Shown here in pieces: positions 17,478-26,979 of a stretch of DNA of 64,000 bases. The stretch is from positions 1,302,001-1,366,000 of the forward strand of contig CAVSOT010000003.1 of NCBI GenBank assembly GCA_963729695.1. The letters run 5' to 3'. The notes below the pieces were generated by a model. That model saw only the letters and a program-made list of their open reading frames with translations. It was not told where the DNA came from and made no database searches. The DNA is from PALSA-693 sp963729695. Its GTDB lineage: Bacteria > Actinomycetota > Acidimicrobiia > Acidimicrobiales > Palsa-688. Each line of letters opens with the position of its first letter. The stretch's first letter is position 1. Made by a program: the position numbers and the translations under genes.

Positions 17478-18049
17478 TTGCGTACCATAGGTGCACTACT
17501 TGCCGTCATTGGCGGCCTCGTCCTGCCGCTTGGTTTGACCCCGGGGTGGCCAACGCCAGCGCCGTCACCGAGGCCCCAGCCACCAAGTGTTCGGGGAGCC
17601 CCGGTCACGGAATCTACGACGCAACTACTGGAAAGTACGTCAACCTGGCTGGGGTCGGTGGCTACAAGAACAGGCTGGTGGCCAACAGCGTGGTGGATGC
17701 CAAGCAATGGACTATTTACCTGGACAACCAACCGACCAGTCCTGAATACGGCGAGTTCGCCTTGTGCAACGTCAACAATGGGCACTGGATGACCTGGAAC
17801 GACGACAATGGCACCACGATTTTGAGGGCTGACGCGACTACTCCGTGGCGGAGTCCGAGGCACACCTTCTTCACTGACCCTTGGTGCGGAAAGGCTCCCG
17901 ACGGGAAGTTCCTGATGGACTTTGCGAATGCCGGCGAAGCGCCGGAAATGGCTACCACCATCAACTTCGATGGTGAATCCGCTCAGATGGCACCGTCCCA
18001 TACCAATGAGGATTGGTTCACGGTCGATGGCATGTGCGGAGTCCCGTGA
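17478..18049 (+). CDS. secreted protein of unknown function, frameshift after signal peptide
   Basis: TTG 17478, preceded by GAGAGGGAA, opens a signal peptide (LRTIGALLAVIGGLVLPLG). It is followed one base out of frame, from about 17546, by a mature domain of about 167 aa beginning ANASAVTEAPATKCSGS. Restoring one base in the GGGG run at 17543-17546 joins them. The mature part is Trp/Asn-rich with four Cys (KCSG, FALCNV, PWCGK, GMCGV) that could form two disulfides. No family is recognised. The break may be a sequencing indel or genuine decay. Confidence 0.6.
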
Positions 18050-18129
18050 GCTGGGGGTAACGGCTGCTCCCCACACGACCCGGAGGATTTCCCAAAAGGG
18101 TCAACTGCCGAATGCGAGCAGGTTGACCG

Positions 18130-19962
18130 CTACTCGCCATGGCCGATCTTCACTTTCTCGGCTCCAGTTTCTCGGCCCTCTTCGGGCTCGGACGGGCTGT
18201 CCGCATGGACGTAGCGCTTCCCGCGACTCCATGAAGCCGCGGCGGCGACGAGGCACGCCCCGATGGCAAGGTCGAAGGCGGCGTCCAGACCCTGGCGGAA
18301 CGGGGTGGCGATGAGGTGGGGAAAGAACGAACGGCCCTCGACGACCGCGGCCCGCCCGGCAGGTAGATGGGCCAGCACGGACGGTCCGAGGAGATGCTGC
18401 ATCGGGTTGTAGCCCAAGAAGGCCGCGAATAAGGTGGCCACGGGCGGTAGATGGGCGACGCGGCCCGCCGCTTCGGGCGACACGCCTTGTTGGACCAGAC
18501 CGTGGTACAAGCTGGTGGGCAGCGTGGCGGAGAGACCGATGATCATGAGGGAAAAGAAGACCCCCACCGACAGCACCTGGGCGGAGTTCTGGAAGGTTGT
18601 GCTCATCCCCGAGCCGGCCCCTCGGTGCTCGGCGGGCAGGCTGTTCATAATCCCGGCTCGGTTGGGTGACATGAACAGACCGTTGGCGACGCCCATGAGC
18701 AGCAGCAGGGATGCGAACACCCAGAAGTTGAAGTCGACGGGAAGCAGCTCCAGCAGGAAGAAAGCGGTCGCCGCGAGCAGCATCCCCCCGGTGGCGAAGG
18801 GCCGGGACCCGTAGCGGTCCGACAGCATCCCCGAGATCGGCCCGGCGACGATGGACCCGACCGTGAGCGGCAGCATGTAGATGCCGGCCCACAGCGGGGT
18901 GCGGGCGAAGTCGTATCCGTGCAGGGGTAGCCAGATCCCCTGCAGCCAGATGATCAGCATGAACATGAGGCCGCCCCGGCTGACGAAGGAGAGGAAGCTG
19001 GCCACCGTCCCGGCTGTGAAGGCCCGGATGCGGAACAGGGGCAGGCGGAACATGGGCTCGGCGGTGTGTTTTTCGATGACGGCGAACAGGATCAGGAGGG
19101 CCACCCCGGCCCCTAACTCGGCGATGACCTTCGGGTTGGTCCACCCCATAGTGTGGCCGTGGTAGGGCTCGATCCCATACGTGACGCCAACCATCACCAG
19201 GACCAGCCCCACGGCGAAGGTCAAGTTGCCGGCCCAGTCGATGGTCGTCTTGCGGGGCGGGGTCACGTCGTGGAGCATCGTGTAGGCCCACACGGTGCAG
19301 AACAGTCCGATGGGGACCGATACCAGGAAGATCAGCCGCCAGTTGATCGGGGCCAACAGACCGCCGAGCACCAGCCCGACAAAGGACCCGCTGGTGCCCA
19401 CCACGCCGTTGATCCCAAGGGCCATTCCCCGCTGGTGGGCCGGGAACGCGTCGGTGAGGATAGCGGCGGAGTTGGCGAAGATCATGGCCGCGCCCACGCC
19501 TTGGAACACCCGACCGATGATGAGCCACATGGCACCACGGGTTCCCGTCATCCACGTGATGCTGAGTGTCAGAGAAAAGAAGGTGAATAGCGCGAAGCCG
19601 AGGTTGTAAATCTTCACCCGGCCGTACATGTCGCCGAGTCGGCCCAGGCTCACGACCAGCACGCTGACCACCACCAGGTATCCGAGGATCATCCACAGCA
19701 GATAGAAGCTGTTGCCCGGTTCCAAAGGGTCCAGCCCGATACCCCGGAAGATGTCGGGCATGGCAATGAGCACGATCGACCCGTCGATCGCCACCATCAG
19801 CATGCCCATGGTGGTGTTCACCAGGGCGATCCACTTATAACGGTCGGAACGGTGGGCGGCTCGCCCGTTGAACGACTCACGGGGCGAGGAGGTCGTGTCC
19901 GGGGCCGGAGCATCTGCGGCGAAGGGCGGCTGGAGTCTAGTAACCGACCCAACGTAATACAA
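18130..19962 (-). CDS. MFS transporter, DHA2 (14-TM, EmrB/QacA) family
   Basis: Up to 610 aa. The first TM region (KWIALVNTTMGMLMVAIDGS), motif A (LGRLGDMYGRVKIYN) and motif C-like GVVGTSGSFVGLVLGG identify a drug:H+ antiporter with 14 TM segments. The frame starts at TTG 19962, but that codon overlaps a promoter -10 (19954-19959), so translation probably starts downstream. No good ATG/GTG with an RBS exists before residue 48 (GTG 19821), so the start is unresolved. A perfect palindrome sits in the promoter. Confidence 0.88.
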   Translation of the reverse strand: MYYVGSVTRLQPPFAADAPAPDTTSSPRESFNGRAAHRSDRYKWIALVNTTMGMLMVAIDGSIVLIAMPDIFRGIGLDPLEPGNSFYLLWMILGYLVVVSVLVVSLGRLGDMYGRVKIYNLGFALFTFFSLTLSITWMTGTRGAMWLIIGRVFQGVGAAMIFANSAAILTDAFPAHQRGMALGINGVVGTSGSFVGLVLGGLLAPINWRLIFLVSVPIGLFCTVWAYTMLHDVTPPRKTTIDWAGNLTFAVGLVLVMVGVTYGIEPYHGHTMGWTNPKVIAELGAGVALLILFAVIEKHTAEPMFRLPLFRIRAFTAGTVASFLSFVSRGGLMFMLIIWLQGIWLPLHGYDFARTPLWAGIYMLPLTVGSIVAGPISGMLSDRYGSRPFATGGMLLAATAFFLLELLPVDFNFWVFASLLLLMGVANGLFMSPNRAGIMNSLPAEHRGAGSGMSTTFQNSAQVLSVGVFFSLMIIGLSATLPTSLYHGLVQQGVSPEAAGRVAHLPPVATLFAAFLGYNPMQHLLGPSVLAHLPAGRAAVVEGRSFFPHLIATPFRQGLDAAFDLAIGACLVAAAASWSRGKRYVHADSPSEPEEGRETGAEKVKIGHGE

Positions 19963-19982
19963 ACGTTGACGTGAACGTCAAC
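19954..19982 (-). promoter_or_regulatory. promoter with perfect palindromic operator for the DHA2 pump
   Basis: GTTGACGT-GA-ACGTCAAC (19965-19982) is a perfect 8+2+8 palindrome. On the minus strand it contains a -35 TTGACG (19981-19976), 16 bp from the -10-like TATTAC (19959-19954). A TetR/MarR-type repressor bound here would block transcription of the pump. No dedicated regulator gene is adjacent. Confidence 0.6.
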
Positions 19983-20119
19983 TGTCGGAACGTCCTCCGG
20001 GCCGGTTGCCCGGCGCCAGACGGTGATTCCGGCTCGCTTAGCGATCCCAGAGGACCCGGTCCCCAGAGTTGCCTAGCCGAGCTGCAGCTGCCTCGATGCT
20101 GAGGTATGGCTCCGGTGCA

Positions 20120-20332
20120 TCAGGCAGAAGCCGATTCGTCCCGATGCCGCCGTCGCAGCCAGCCCTCGGCTTCGTCAGCTATCGAGGGGCGGGGCCGCTC
20201 AGCTTGGTGCTGACGTCGCTCGTCGCGTACCGCCTCCCGCACTGCGCTGACGATCATCGTCACCCCTGTGGTCGCGATGACCAAGGCGATGACCACGTAC
20301 ACGAGAGGCACGGCCTCAGACAATACACGCAC
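20120..20332 (-). CDS. small single-pass membrane protein (hypothetical)
   Basis: 70 aa from GTG 20332. One transmembrane helix (LVYVVIALVIATTGVTMIV) is followed by a charged tail (REAVRDERRQHQAERPRPS, then EGWLRRRHRDE). Codon use looks coding, but no strong ribosome-binding site was found. The frame extends upstream without protein-like character. It lies alone between the DHA2 pump and the DUF1214 operon, transcribed divergently from the latter. Function unknown. Confidence 0.35.
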   Translation of the reverse strand: MRVLSEAVPLVYVVIALVIATTGVTMIVSAVREAVRDERRQHQAERPRPSIADEAEGWLRRRHRDESASA

Positions 20333-20491
20333 GCAGGGTGTCCACGGGCCAGACGATGAGCCAGGCGGTGGACGGGTGACGCCGACGGCCTCGACGAAGG
20401 CAAGGCACGGGGCGTTGGTCGCCGACATGGTGGATGGGCCACTGCCGGCCCTGACTGGATACACTTCGCGTGTCTAAAGGGAGGGCGCCTT

Positions 20492-21670
20492 ATGAGCACT
20501 GAGATCCGCTCCGCCATTCTCGATCATCTGGCCAGCCTCGAAGGTGCGGTGGCCGAATTGCAGAACACCTGGCGCCCTGACGATCCGCACTATCGCGCAG
20601 ACGTGTACCGCCAAGCGATGATGAGCCTATCGTATTCCTACTTCACCTATTTCCATGCCGACGCCGAGCACCCGGACTGGGCGCCGTTGTGGAACCCGGT
20701 CTACACGCTGCAGCCGAACCCGGACGACATCTATCTCTATTCCCCGATCCGCGGCGACCTGACCTACCGGGTCAGCGGGACCCGCGGCTCCGTGTACATG
20801 ATTCATTTCACTTCCCAGAGGAACTTCTCGGGGATGGTGGACGACTCGTCCGAAATCGGGTTCCACCAGGAGATCGACGACCGTGATCTGGTTATCAACT
20901 CCGATGGAACCTTCGAGGTGATATTCAGTGCGGAGCACCCGGCGGGCTATGGCGGGAACTGGGCCCCGATCGCACCGGAGGCGACGGCGATCTACGTTCG
21001 CCTTCGTAGCTATGACTGGCCGAATGAAGTGGACCCTGATCTGGTCATCGAATGCCTCGATCCGGTTCCTCCGAAACCTCGACTCGAACCCGATGAGATC
21101 ATCAGGCGCATCGAGGAGATGTCGAAGTATCCGGCCCGGAAGACTCGCAACTACTACCGCATGCAGAACGGGGTAAAAGAGCGAGTCGGTACCAATGTCT
21201 TCGAACCCGTGCGCTACGAGGGCGGGCTGGCGAAGCAGGTCTATTGGCCGGCGGTCTTCGAGTTGGACGAGGACGAGGCCCTCATTATCGAAACCGAGTT
21301 GCCGGAGCGCCGGACCTACTGGAACATCCAGTTGAACGACCCGTACTTCAACGCCATCGAGTACGTCTATCGCTTGAGCAGCACGAATGGCGCCATGGCC
21401 ACGGTCAGCTCCGATGGCAGGTTCCGAGCCGTCATCTCGCTCGAGGACCCGGGCGTACCGAACTGGCTCGATCCCGCCGGCTACCGGGAGGGCGGCATCT
21501 ACGGACGGTGGTTCGACTGCGACAGCAGCCCGACCCCTACCATCACCCGGGTGCCGCTCCGCCAGTTACGGGCCCACCTGCCAGCCGATACGCCGTTGGT
21601 AACGCCAGAACAGCGCGCCGAGGAGCTCCGTGTACGGGTGCGGGCCGCCCAGCGCCGGCGCCGTTGGTAG
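20492..21670 (+). CDS. DUF1214-like protein, first of two paralogues
   Basis: 392 aa; ATG 20492 has GGGAGG about 8 nt upstream. Conserved blocks are NTWRPDDPHYRADVYRQ, DWAPLWNPVYTLQPNPDD, GNWAPI, the C-terminal YWNIQLNDPYF, and EDPGVPNWLDPAGY near the end, typical of the DUF1254/DUF1214 group whose biochemical role is unclear. The protein is highly similar along its whole length to the gene at 23929, which closes the same operon. It ends in AQRRRRW, also shared with that paralogue. It is likely involved in processing the same compound as the sulfotransferase and dehydrogenase between them. Confidence 0.85.
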   Translation: MSTEIRSAILDHLASLEGAVAELQNTWRPDDPHYRADVYRQAMMSLSYSYFTYFHADAEHPDWAPLWNPVYTLQPNPDDIYLYSPIRGDLTYRVSGTRGSVYMIHFTSQRNFSGMVDDSSEIGFHQEIDDRDLVINSDGTFEVIFSAEHPAGYGGNWAPIAPEATAIYVRLRSYDWPNEVDPDLVIECLDPVPPKPRLEPDEIIRRIEEMSKYPARKTRNYYRMQNGVKERVGTNVFEPVRYEGGLAKQVYWPAVFELDEDEALIIETELPERRTYWNIQLNDPYFNAIEYVYRLSSTNGAMATVSSDGRFRAVISLEDPGVPNWLDPAGYREGGIYGRWFDCDSSPTPTITRVPLRQLRAHLPADTPLVTPEQRAEELRVRVRAAQRRRRW

Positions 21671-21712
21671 AGCGCTTCCCGGAAGGTACGCAACGATCGA
21701 GAGGTCCTACGA

Positions 21713-22927
21713 ATGCAGGGCATGGAAGACCGAATTCCCCCACCAGAGCGCTTCGAAGGTGCAATCGGCAGAGCGCACGAGCAGGCCGCCGAGAAGTTCG
21801 GGGCCGACGACTTCGGGCCCGACGACTACCTGACGGGCCTCGGCGTGCTGTTGATGTCGATGGACTACGACCCCCACTTCTCACCCCGGGGACGGGCCGT
21901 GGCGTGGGGTTCACTTGTCGGCGCCCTGGCGGCGCGGGCTTTTTCGGTGCGGGAGATGCAGCGGCGCCCTGACTTCGACGGTCACCCGATCATCGAGCCC
22001 GTCGTCATCACCGGCATCCCCCGGACCGGCACCACCGCGCTCCACAAGCTGCTGGCCGTCGATCGCCAGTTCCAGGGGCTCGAGGGTTGGCTGATGGCCA
22101 CGCCCATGCCCCGCCCGCCCCGCCAGACCTGGGCCAGCAACCCGTTCTTCCAGGAAGCGGTGGAACGGCTCGAGGTCCGCTACGCGGCGACGCCCGACAA
22201 GCGGGCTGCCCACTTGATGGCCGCGGACGAAGTCGACGAGTGCCTCTTCATCCTGCGGCAGGGCTTCGTGTCGAACGGGTGGGCGTGCGGGTTCTCGTCG
22301 GCCACCTACGATCTGTGGTGGCAGACCCAGGACGAGCTCCCGTCGTACCAGTGGCTGTATCGCACCTACCAGCTCATCGGGGCCAACGAACCGCATAAGC
22401 GCTGGCTGCTCAAAAACCCCGGCCATATCGACAACCTCGACTCCCTGTTCGCGGTATTCCCCGACGCCAAGGTCATCGTCACCCACCGCGATCCGGCCAA
22501 GGCCATACCGTCGCTGTGCTCGGTCCTCATCAGAAACCACCGCGTCATGGAAGAAGACCGCTACGAACAGCGGGCCCGGATAATGGGCATCCGCGAGACC
22601 GAGAAATGGGGTCGCGCCGTGCGTCGGGCCAAGCCGGGGCGTGACCGTCACCCGACCCAGATCCTCGACATCATGCACAGCGATCTCCATCGCGAGCCCA
22701 TCCGCACCGTCGAACGCATCTACGCCTTCGCTGGCCTGGAACTACAACCAGCCGTACGAGTAGCCATGGAACAACGGATTGCCGATGCCCCAGAAGCCGC
22801 CTACGGCGAGCACCGCTACAACGTGGCCGACTTCGGCACCACCGAGGACGCCATCCGCGACCGGTTTCGCGACTACATCGAAGAGTTCGGCCTGGCCCCC
22901 CGGCCGGCCATCGGAGCCGCCCGATGA
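21713..22927 (+). CDS. sulfotransferase family protein
   Basis: 404 aa. The PAPS 5'-phosphosulfate loop GIPRTGTTALHKLL is at about residues 102-115, and the 3'-phosphate-binding segment (VIVTHRDPAKAIPSLCSV) at about 255-272. It matches the actinobacterial Sulfotransfer_3-type enzymes, which often act on lipids or steroids. The stop overlaps the start of the alcohol dehydrogenase (ATGA at 22924-22927), so the two are translationally coupled. The substrate is unknown. Confidence 0.88.
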   Translation: MQGMEDRIPPPERFEGAIGRAHEQAAEKFGADDFGPDDYLTGLGVLLMSMDYDPHFSPRGRAVAWGSLVGALAARAFSVREMQRRPDFDGHPIIEPVVITGIPRTGTTALHKLLAVDRQFQGLEGWLMATPMPRPPRQTWASNPFFQEAVERLEVRYAATPDKRAAHLMAADEVDECLFILRQGFVSNGWACGFSSATYDLWWQTQDELPSYQWLYRTYQLIGANEPHKRWLLKNPGHIDNLDSLFAVFPDAKVIVTHRDPAKAIPSLCSVLIRNHRVMEEDRYEQRARIMGIRETEKWGRAVRRAKPGRDRHPTQILDIMHSDLHREPIRTVERIYAFAGLELQPAVRVAMEQRIADAPEAAYGEHRYNVADFGTTEDAIRDRFRDYIEEFGLAPRPAIGAAR

Positions 22928-23936
22928 AAGCCGCCGTTTACCGAGGCCCCGGACAGCCACTTTCCATCGAGGACATCGCCGAACCCCGACCACGCCCCGA
23001 CGACGTCGTCATCCGGGTTCACCGCTGCGGAGTCTGCGGGACGGATCTGCATCTCACCTCGCACCCCAAGTTCGACGCCATGGTGGGCGCCGTCCTTGGC
23101 CACGAGTACGCCGGGGAAGTGGTTGAGACCGGTTCGGCGGTCACTCACGTCAGGGTCGGCGATCGGGTCACCGCGCTGCCTTCGCACGCGGTTGCGGCCG
23201 CTGTGAAGCCTGCCGCCGGGGGAACCTCGTCTTGTGCAGCGCGATGCCCGGCGAGATGGGCGGCTTCGGCGAATACCTCCGGGCCCAGGCCAAGTGCGTG
23301 ACCAAGCTTCCCGCCACCTTGTCGATGGCGGACGGCGCCCTGATCGAGCCGCTAGCCGTGTCGCTGTGGGGCGCCCGCCTGGCCAACATCCAACCCGGTG
23401 ACCGGGTACTGGTGCTGGGAGGCGGCACGGTGGCGCTCACCACCATTTACTGGGCCAGGCGGCTCGGCGCTCGCCGTATTGTTGCGGTCTCCCGTGATAG
23501 ACGCCGCGCCGAGATGGCTCTGGCGATGGGCGCCGATGCGTTCGTCGCCGCCAGCGAGGGCGAGGTCGCCGAGGTGGCGGACGGGCTCGGCGCTCCACCC
23601 GAGATCGTCTTCGAGTGCATCGGGGTGCCCGGCCAGGTCGGGCGCGGCGTTGATCACGTGGCCCAGTTCGGCCAAGTCGTGTGCCTCGGCTTCTGCACCT
23701 CACAGGATTCGTTCGTCCCGGCCGGGGCCGGAAAGAAGGGAGTGACCCTGAGGTTCTCACTCGGCTACTCGATGCCGGACTTTGAATACGCGGTGGCCGT
23801 GATGAACACCGGCCATGTCGACCCCAAGACCTTGATCACGTCCGTGGTCACCCTCGACGAGCTGCCAGCCAAGTTCGAAGAGCTCCGCCACCCGCATCAC
23901 GACACCAAGGTCCATGTGGTGGTGTCGAATGGCTGA
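22924..23936 (+). CDS. zinc-dependent alcohol dehydrogenase (MDR), frameshifted
   Basis: Two overlapping frames make one MDR enzyme of about 337 aa. The 5' frame has MKAAVYRGPGQPLSI, catalytic-zinc CGVCGTDLH and GHEYAGEV. The 3' frame has the structural-zinc cysteines CGRCEAC (from 23193) and later LCSAM, the nucleotide fold VLVLGGGTVALT, and a normal C-terminus. The frame changes by one missing base at about 23190-23193, between SHA and CGRC. Either a consensus indel or a recent inactivation explains it. It overlaps the sulfotransferase stop (ATGA) and the next DUF1214 start by 8 nt. Confidence 0.75.
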
Positions 23937-25131
23937 AGCACGCGCCTTGGAGGACACCGTGGAGATAGCCCCGCGCCTTCTCGATTACCTGTCCGGTCTG
24001 GAGGACGCGGTCGATCAGATTGCCAACACGTGGCGGCCTGACGATCCCCACTACCGGGCGGATATCTACCGCCAGATCATGATGAGCCTGTCCTACTCCT
24101 ATTTCGCGTACTTTCACGCAGACCCGGAACACCCGGACTGGGCACCCCTGTGGAACCCCGTCTATACGCTGCAGCCGAACCCCGACGACATCTACTTGTA
24201 CGCCCCGATCCGTGGCGACCTGAGCTACCGGGTCAGCGGCAACCGGGGCACGGTCGCCCTCGTCTCCTTCACCACGGCTGACGGCACCTCCGGCTTGGTT
24301 GGTGAGGGCGTGGTTGTAGGCCACCATAACGATCTCGACGACCGAGATCTCGAGATCGGCGCCGACGGTACCTTCGAGGTGCTCTTCAGTGCCACCCGTC
24401 CAGCCGGCCACCCGGGCAACTGGGCCCCGATCGACCCAGAGGCCCGTATCATGATGATCCGATACCGCAGCATCGACTGGGTCAACGAGACCGACCCGCA
24501 ACTGAGCATCGAGTGCTTGGACCCGGTTGGGCCCAAGCGTCGGTTGAGCTCGCAAGAGATCCTCGAACGCGTCCAGTTGATGGCCGGGTTCCCGGCCCGG
24601 GCCAGCTCCAGGTTTCTCAAGATGCAGAACGGGGTCAAGGACCGGGTCGGCATCAACGTATTCGAGCCAGTTCGCTACGCAGGTGGGTTGTCCCGCCAGA
24701 TCTATTGGCCGGCCGTGTTCGAGCTCGATGACGGCGAAGCCCTGATCATCGAAACGGACCTGCCCGCCGTACGCCCGTACTGGAACATCCAGCTGAATGA
24801 CCCGTATTTCAGCGCCGTCGAGTTCGTGTACCGGTTGAGCAGCCTCAACGCGGCGACGGCGACCATCAGCTCGGACGGCAAACTCCGGGCAGTTATCGCC
24901 CTCGAAGATCCCGGCGTACCGAACTGGCTCGACCCAGCCGGGTTCAAGCAGGGAACGGTCTACGGCCGATGGTATGACTGCGACAGCGATCCAGTTCCTA
25001 CGATCCAACGCGTTCGGCTAGCTCGCGTGCGCGAGCACCTACCGGCCGACACCCCGGTCGTCAGCCCCGAAGAGCGAGCGGACCAACTCCGGACCCGGGT
25101 CCGAGCGGCGCAGCGCCGGCGGCGCTGGTGA
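23929..25131 (+). CDS. DUF1214-like protein, second paralogue
   Basis: 400 aa from ATG 23929, which overlaps the dehydrogenase stop by 8 nt. It shares NTWRPDDPHYRAD, MMSLSYSYF, DWAPLWNPVYTLQPNPDD, NGVK, YWNIQLNDPYF, EDPGVPNWLDPAG and the C-terminal AQRRRRW with the gene at 20492, so the pair arose by duplication. The most divergent part is residues 95-140, where the first copy has YMIHFTSQRNFSG and this one has ALVSFTTADGTSG, perhaps a substrate-facing region. Last gene of the coupled operon. Confidence 0.85.
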   Translation: MAEARALEDTVEIAPRLLDYLSGLEDAVDQIANTWRPDDPHYRADIYRQIMMSLSYSYFAYFHADPEHPDWAPLWNPVYTLQPNPDDIYLYAPIRGDLSYRVSGNRGTVALVSFTTADGTSGLVGEGVVVGHHNDLDDRDLEIGADGTFEVLFSATRPAGHPGNWAPIDPEARIMMIRYRSIDWVNETDPQLSIECLDPVGPKRRLSSQEILERVQLMAGFPARASSRFLKMQNGVKDRVGINVFEPVRYAGGLSRQIYWPAVFELDDGEALIIETDLPAVRPYWNIQLNDPYFSAVEFVYRLSSLNAATATISSDGKLRAVIALEDPGVPNWLDPAGFKQGTVYGRWYDCDSDPVPTIQRVRLARVREHLPADTPVVSPEERADQLRTRVRAAQRRRRW

Positions 25132-25199
25132 GCGACCCGTCCAGGCCACCTCCAGTATGCGAGCACTCCTACTTCGCCCCCACGACCGCCAGCCAAAGG

Positions 25200-26759
25200 T
25201 TATTCTTGAGTCAGGAGTTGGCTCGCGGGTGCGGCATGCGGCCCCGTGGTCTCAGGTTCTCCGTCGACGGCTTCGAGACCTGGGGTGAGTCCGTTCCCGG
25301 TAGTGATCTCTTCGCTGGATTTCTTGGCGAGGTGACTACGGGTGCTGTCCGCGTCCGCGTTCCGAATCGTGAGGGCGGCGAATCCGCATAGCAGCGCGAG
25401 CCCGGCTGCGACCGCGAAGGCGACGTGATAGCTCGAGAGATCATTCACCGGGCGTCCGGGTACGGCGGCTGGCTCACCGACCAGTGCTAGGGCGGTGGCG
25501 ACGACCGCCACACCGAGCGCTGTCGCGACCTGTCGAGCGACGTTGTACAAGGTGGAGGCAGCGCCGGTGGCGGCTCGATCGATGCGCGCCATCGTGGCGA
25601 CCTGGGCAGTGACCAGGACGAATGACATAGAGAAGCCCACCGCGAAGACGTAGACCCGCATCAACCACAGTTGTGAGTTGGAGTCGATGGTCGTCAACAG
25701 GAGCAATACCCCGGCCTCGGCAAACGAGCCGGCGACCAGGAGTGGTTTTGGGCCCATGCGGGGATACAGGACGCGACTGATGAGCTGGGAGCCCAGGAGC
25801 ACTCCGATCGCCTCGGGGATGGTCGATAGGCCGGATTTGAGTGGGCTGAAACCCAAACCGTTCTGCAGGAAGAGGGCAAGGATGAACAGGAAACCGAAGA
25901 ACGCCATGGACGCGAAAACGGTGACAGTGGTGCCACTGCGGAATAACCGGTCACGGAAGACTCGTAATGAGAGCAATGGGTGTTCCGTGTGCAGCTGCTG
26001 GTAGACGAGCAGGATGAGCAGCACAACTCCGACGATGAACGTGGCCACGATCTCGGCCGAGCCCCACCCTTGGGTGGGGCCTTCGCTCAGCCCGTACGTC
26101 AGACTGGCCAGGCCGACACCGGCTAGCGCAAAGCCTACGAAGTCGAACGGGCCAGTCGGCTCTCCGGGTTCGGGGCGCAGGAAGATCAGACCGAAGGTCA
26201 CCGCCCCCACCCCGAGCGGCAGGTTGACGAAGAAGACCCAGCGCCACGACAGGTCGTCGACCAACAGGCCACCGAGAACCGGTCCAGTTATGGGTGCGAG
26301 AATCGTGGGGATCATGAGCACGCTGATAACTCGCACCCGCTCGGCTGGCGGAAAGGTGCGAAAAAGCAGCGCCATGCCGACGGGTGTCATCAGCCCGCCG
26401 CCGATGCCCTGGATCACGCGGGCGACAACGATCTCCCCCAGATTCTGCGATAGTCCGCACAGGACCGAGGCCAGGGTGAATACGACGATCGCAAACAGCA
26501 ATATGTTGCGGTGACCGAACCGGTCGCCCAACCAGCCCGATAGGGGAATGAAGACAGCGATCGAGATCACATACGCAATTGAGACGGCGCTGATCCCGGT
26601 GCCCGGGACGTGAAGGCTGCGTCCCATGGCGGGGAGCGCGACGTTGACGATCGTGATGTCCATGACGGTCATGAACATCGCAAGGACAAATACAACACAG
26701 ACGGCGGCCTGCTGGCTGAGACCCCACCGACGAGGAAAAGTCGCGGCGTCAGCCTCCAT
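25200..26759 (-). CDS. MFS transporter, DHA2 (EmrB/QacA) family
   Basis: About 519 aa from ATG 26759 (MEADAATFPRRWGL); an upstream ATG at 26837 is also in frame. Features: TM1 MFMTVMDITIVNVALPAMG (the D/N-containing DHA motif), motif A GWLGDRFGHRNILL, motif C GPVLGGLLVDDLSWRWVFF and about 14 TM segments. It is a proton-coupled multidrug exporter. The C-terminal 50 residues are hydrophilic. It is convergent with the DUF1214 operon and divergent from the amidohydrolase gene. Confidence 0.9.
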   Translation of the reverse strand: MEADAATFPRRWGLSQQAAVCVVFVLAMFMTVMDITIVNVALPAMGRSLHVPGTGISAVSIAYVISIAVFIPLSGWLGDRFGHRNILLFAIVVFTLASVLCGLSQNLGEIVVARVIQGIGGGLMTPVGMALLFRTFPPAERVRVISVLMIPTILAPITGPVLGGLLVDDLSWRWVFFVNLPLGVGAVTFGLIFLRPEPGEPTGPFDFVGFALAGVGLASLTYGLSEGPTQGWGSAEIVATFIVGVVLLILLVYQQLHTEHPLLSLRVFRDRLFRSGTTVTVFASMAFFGFLFILALFLQNGLGFSPLKSGLSTIPEAIGVLLGSQLISRVLYPRMGPKPLLVAGSFAEAGVLLLLTTIDSNSQLWLMRVYVFAVGFSMSFVLVTAQVATMARIDRAATGAASTLYNVARQVATALGVAVVATALALVGEPAAVPGRPVNDLSSYHVAFAVAAGLALLCGFAALTIRNADADSTRSHLAKKSSEEITTGNGLTPGLEAVDGEPETTGPHAAPASQLLTQE

Positions 26760-26979
26760 CACAAGTAACCCTAACAGGACGGACAGTCCCTCTGTCGCCC
26801 GACTCGGGATCGCTGCGAGACAGAAGTCCTTGCCCATTTCCCAGGGGTGGGCTCGTCTCCTCGATGGGGGTTCCGTCGAGAAGAACTACTGTGGAGGTGT
26901 GTGTAACGGCGTGCCGCGCCGAGAATGTGGGCCCGGTCTTTCTGAGGCCGCTGGCTCGATCCGAGGAGGAGCAGAGATC

